From Talinum fruticosum (lineage: Eukaryota; Streptophyta; Magnoliopsida; Caryophyllales; Talinaceae), in NCBI GenBank assembly GCA_021018815.1, contig JAITYX010000041.1, forward strand, positions 4,278,001-4,342,000: a stretch of DNA of 64,000 nt, given 5' to 3'. Of the stretch, positions 60,745 to 64,000 are shown piece by piece. The position numbers and the translations under genes are program-made. Each line of letters starts with the position of its first letter. Within the stretch, counting starts at the first letter, position 1. The notes under the pieces were generated by a model that did not search any database, was not told the origin of the DNA, and saw only the letters and a program-made list of their open reading frames with translations.

Positions 60745-61462
60745 TATAAGTGGTAATGGAAGTATAACTCGAACTCGATAAACTCGTCCTAAACCTCGTC
60801 TCGAGTATAGTAGGCATGGGTACATTAAACTTTAAAAAAGAAAATGGGTATTGAGCGGGTATGGGTATAAAAAATTCGGGTATGGCGCATGTCCGGATAT
60901 AGACATTACCTACCTCATACATGAACCTATACCTGAATATTTTTTAAAACTTTTTGGCTAAAGGTTTTGGGGTGTGCATTTAGATTTGGGAAAACAAAAA
61001 ACTTATACCTAAAATTTTAAGGTGGTAACTCTGTGGGGTGCCTCCTTTCTCTTCTCTCTCTACTCTATAACTCTCTCTGCATCTCTCATTCTATCTCACA
61101 TAACTTAAATATATATTTTGTGTACTTATGTTTTTGATCACGTGTAAATTAGGATGAATATTTTGTGGCTATTCATGATCGAACAGTGATGAATCATGCC
61201 TAATTATCTTATGTGGGATCAAATGAATCATAATATTTTATATAAATAAAAATTACTGAAACATAAAATTCGATGTGTATTATTTTTTATATCTGTAAGT
61301 ACCCAAATAAAATTCAAAATACTCGAAAAACTGATGGGCATGAATGTGGGGATAAATTAAAAATCCGATGAATATAGGAATGAGTATGGAGATGGATTTT
61401 AAAAATGAATATAAATAAGGGTATGGCTCCACCCGCCCGAACCCGGATACATCATCCCTATT
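60745..61462. mobile_element. weak hAT-like candidate in reductase intron 1
   Basis: The right end, reverse-complemented, reads AAATAGGGATGATGTATCCG then GGTTCGGGCGGGT, like an Ac-type terminus with subterminal CGGGT repeats. The left side has ACTCGAACTCGATAAACTCG and GGGTATGGGTAT words. Terminal inverted repeats are poor and no target duplication was found. Confidence 0.25.
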
Positions 61463-62025
61463 TATAACCACAAATAGAAACTAATTTGAGGATACTTTTA
61501 GACTATATACAGAAGAAAACTTTAACGTCTTGTATAAAACAATAATGTATCAGTACAGTAGGAATAATTAGTCGGCCATATATATACATATCCAGTTCTT
61601 GAACTTTTTCTGGGTAAAGGAACGCATAAACAAATCAATATCACAACAACTGCCTTTAAAATACATATATTAATTAATCAACAAGTAATTAATTAAAAGT
61701 ACCTGAGGCTCATTTTGATGGCAGGAAGCACAAGATCACGGTCAGCAAAGGTGCACCAGAGCTTAGAAGTGATAAACAGCTCCTCCCTAGACCTTATAAG
61801 GCCTCGGCTTAGGGCTTCAACAATGGCTTCCCCAAGAGGCTTCTCAGAGCCGTAAACAAAGGAAGTGTCGAAATGCCGGTACCCGAGCTTGATCGCTTCA
61901 ACAATGGCGTTCTTGGTGGTCTCTGAGTCCACGGCAGGGTAAGCAGCTGTCCCCATTCCGATCACCGGCATTGGCCTTGCATTTGGGCTTATTTCCACTT
62001 CTTGAATCCTAATGCTTTGTGCCAT

Positions 62026-62250
62026 CTATGTACAAGATATAGTTTGTTGTTGAGTTGTTGGTATAATATCCACGAGGAGAAGGGCTTGTGTGTTTGGGTT
62101 GAGATCAAGAAGAAAAGAACGAAAGCTTGATGACTTCTGAGGAACAAGAGAGAGGATCACAGGTCCCGCCAGCTATCTAGCTCGTGCAAAGTCAAATGAT
62201 GTTAGATCTAATTTGGCCTCTATATTATACAAGGAAATTGCTCAACTATG
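62026..62250 (-). promoter_or_regulatory. upstream region of the reductase gene
   Basis: This should hold the promoter and 5' UTR of the reductase. On the plus strand CTATATTATACAA at 62220-62232 would read TTGTATAATATAG on the gene strand, a possible TATA region about 200 bases before the ATG. This is inference only. Confidence 0.3.
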
Positions 62251-62552
62251 CCTTAATTTGGGATTTAATTAATTTAGTCTAAAGAATTTTGTGTATTGAA
62301 AATGCGGAACATATGGGAGATGTTGGAAATGTGGAGCTTGTTATGTTTTGGTAGGTATAAGTCTATAATGCTAGCTTAATGGGCACCATGATCAAGACAT
62401 AAGTAGGAATGACAATGGATAAAATTCAATTAAGATCATATGGTATCAAATTACGATTAGATATTTTTGGATTTGGTTTAGATCAAATTTTGTCAATGTA
62501 GTATTGTCTAAGAGTCCTAATTTTGTACCTCAGTTAAAGCATGAGACTTTAA

Positions 62553-62554
62553 GA

Positions 62555-62591
<37 letters not shown>

Positions 62592-62593
62592 TA
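62553..62593. repeat. compound (AT)n(AC)n microsatellite
   Basis: About 12 AT units pass straight into about 8 AC units, followed by a short GCACACGCGAGCGTGTGC inverted stretch near 62605-62622. Confidence 0.9.
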
Positions 62594-62625
62594 CATGTAC
62601 TCGCACACGCGAGCGTGTGCACACA

Positions 62626-63224
62626 CATGTGAGCCGGATTTTTCAGTTCAGAAAAATGTGAACCGGAACTGTAATTGGATAAATCGGTTAACCGGGTTTT
62701 TCGGTTCGGTTCACCGATTAACCGGAACCGTTATATAAAATTTCTTAATGTTCATTTTTTAATATTTGTTGAGGTGTAGCATATATATACAATAGGAAAA
62801 TTAGCATAATTTTTAAGGTGTAGTAGGAATATCTAATTTGAAAAATGAACATATATGGCCATTTGAAAAATAAAAAATTTTTATAAAAAAATTTGAAAAT
62901 TAATAGAAATTAATATGTACTTACTACTGCACTGCCTCCCCCTCCCCTGTGCCACTTCCCTCCCCCAACTCCCCCCAGCCATGACCTCTCCAAAAATTAC
63001 ACAAATGTAAAAAAACCACATATTCAACATAATTTTTCACAAAAAAATTAAAAATAATTATCGGGCTGGTTTGATTAATTGGCAGTTTCAAAATCGTGAA
63101 TCTGTAATCGTAATCGGATAAACAGGTTAATCGGATGTCGGTTAAACGGATAGTTTAACCGGTTCGGTTAAACGGAAAATCGGTTCGGTTTCGTCGATTT
63201 TCGGTTTGGGTTTTTGCTCGCCCC
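62626..63224. mobile_element. hAT-like non-autonomous element rich in CGGTT motifs
   Basis: 62630-62735 and 63060-63215 both carry many GGTTCGGTT/AACCGGTT words in both orientations. The right end, reverse-complemented, begins TAGGGGCGAGCAAAAACCC, the common terminus of this plant hAT-like group. The left terminus is less clear (ATGTGAGCCGGATTTTTC). Flanking TA/CA microsatellites hide any target duplication. Confidence 0.5.
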
Positions 63225-63495
63225 TATATATATATATATGGTGAGGCTTCAAATTAAGGTCTATTCGGCAAAATAAGTTGTTTGTGTAGCGAGATAACCT
63301 GTTTAGATAGCTGATATTTATTATAGTTTAGTTGTTAGCATATAGTTGTTTAATTAGTTGTTTGAAAAATATGTTTTCGGTTATATTAAAGGTTACATTA
63401 GCTGATGAACAGTAAATGATGAAAAAGGACACGTCTTTTTTGGTCATTATTGTCGTTATTATTTTTAATCTTAATAGTAATACTGTCACCACTTC

Positions 63496-63534
<39 letters not shown>
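63496..63534. repeat. (TTA)n microsatellite
   Basis: Thirteen uninterrupted TTA units. Confidence 0.9.
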
Positions 63535-63536
<2 letters not shown>

Positions 63537-63563
63537 TTCTTTAATGGCACTCAATTTAGACTT

Positions 63564-63642
<79 letters not shown>
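63564..63642. repeat. compound (CA)n(TA)n microsatellite
   Basis: About 12 CA units pass into about 28 TA units without interruption, 30 bases after the TTA run. It is likely to vary in length between individuals. Confidence 0.9.
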
Positions 63643-63647
<5 letters not shown>

Positions 63648-64000
63648 TTCTCAATTCTCCTCACCCTTGACAGCAAAACAATTAAGTGCTTATATCAATT
63701 GCCATCTGCCACATATTGATGCAATCATTGATTAAAAAAATTATGTTGATGCTGGAAGGGTATGTTTGGAAGCAAATTGGAAACGCTACTCTATTTTGCT
63801 CAAACGCTAATAACTTTAATGTTTGGAAAACACTATTTTGAACGCTACTTATTTATATTAAACGCTTACTTACCGAACAACTAAAATTATAATAAATAGT
63901 ATTTTGACTAATCAAAATACTAAACGCTACCTAAAACGTTGTTGCCGAACAAGGCCTAAATCTCTGTTAGGGGTCGAACTACCCCCGAATTTTGCTCTGC

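Larger units (their letters stand above)
55508..62025 (-). pseudogene. AKR4-type NADPH aldo-keto reductase, frameshifted
   Basis: Four minus-strand exons (62025-61703, 57680-57432, 56809-56630, 55672-55508) encode an enzyme of the plant AKR4 group, which includes chalcone/polyketide reductases, methylecgonone and codeinone reductases and deoxymugineic acid synthases. These reduce carbonyls with NADPH in the cytosol. The product starts [20 protein letters not shown]. The catalytic tetrad is present: Asp53 (HFDTS), Tyr58 (VYGSE), Lys88 (ITSKLW) and His121 (LIHLPL). GVSNFSPSKLEDLL and later AYSPIG and [14 protein letters not shown] follow. Exon 2 ends FARV, then a run of five C's at 57445-57449. 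Six would give PPLVNR in phase with the next exon (VEMNPMWHQTQ), so the frame is lost. The end (GVLLE, stop) is shorter than usual. Without the frameshift it would be about 305 residues, against a usual 310-325. The substrate cannot be told. The pseudogene call would be reversed if the C run is an error. Confidence 0.85.

Noticed and set aside
63450..63735. Open frames over the TTA, CA and TA repeats
   Set aside because: Low-complexity Ile/Tyr/Thr-His runs produced by microsatellites.

Overview
This is nuclear DNA from a flowering plant, most likely a eudicot. It is AT-rich, its genes have GT-AG introns, and plant transposable elements fill most of the rest. No bacterial, organellar or viral operon is visible. 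Only two host protein-coding genes can be supported.

Gene 1 (plus strand, 17958-51363) is a homologue of STOMATAL CYTOKINESIS DEFECTIVE 1 (SCD1), a DENN-domain plus WD40 protein. I traced 24 exons that encode about 1,170 residues, from the conserved start ([12 protein letters not shown]) to the conserved end ([10 protein letters not shown]). The gene covers 33 kb because its introns are loaded with transposons. Intron 7 alone is 8.8 kb and holds two nested LINEs, a non-autonomous Mutator-like element and hAT-like sequence. One junction, exon 10 to 11, has no canonical in-frame splice pair.

Gene 2 (minus strand, 62025-55508) is an AKR4-type aldo-keto reductase in four exons. All four catalytic residues are present. 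The frame is broken by a one-base shortfall in a C run at the end of exon 2, and the C-terminal tail is odd. It is either a recent pseudogene or carries a sequence error.

Layout: 1-6.9 kb holds decayed LINE pieces, a gypsy remnant, an Ac/Ds-like element and a solo LTR with a 5-bp target duplication. 8.2-9.4 kb is a long-TIR element. 10.3-11.3 kb is a hAT element with a perfect 8-bp target duplication. 11.7-16.4 kb is a near full-length LINE inserted in an AT-rich tandem repeat. 18-51.4 kb is SCD1. 52.1-53.9 kb is a minisatellite built on ACACTAAA motifs. 55.5-62 kb is the reductase, with a LINE remnant in its 4-kb first intron. 62.5-64 kb holds microsatellites and another hAT-like element.

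Nothing here looks like a new multi-gene system. The points most worth checking are the SCD1 splice defect, the reductase frameshift, the MULE carrying duplicated GC-rich cargo, the minisatellite, and inverted LINE tails that flank a block of SCD1 exons.
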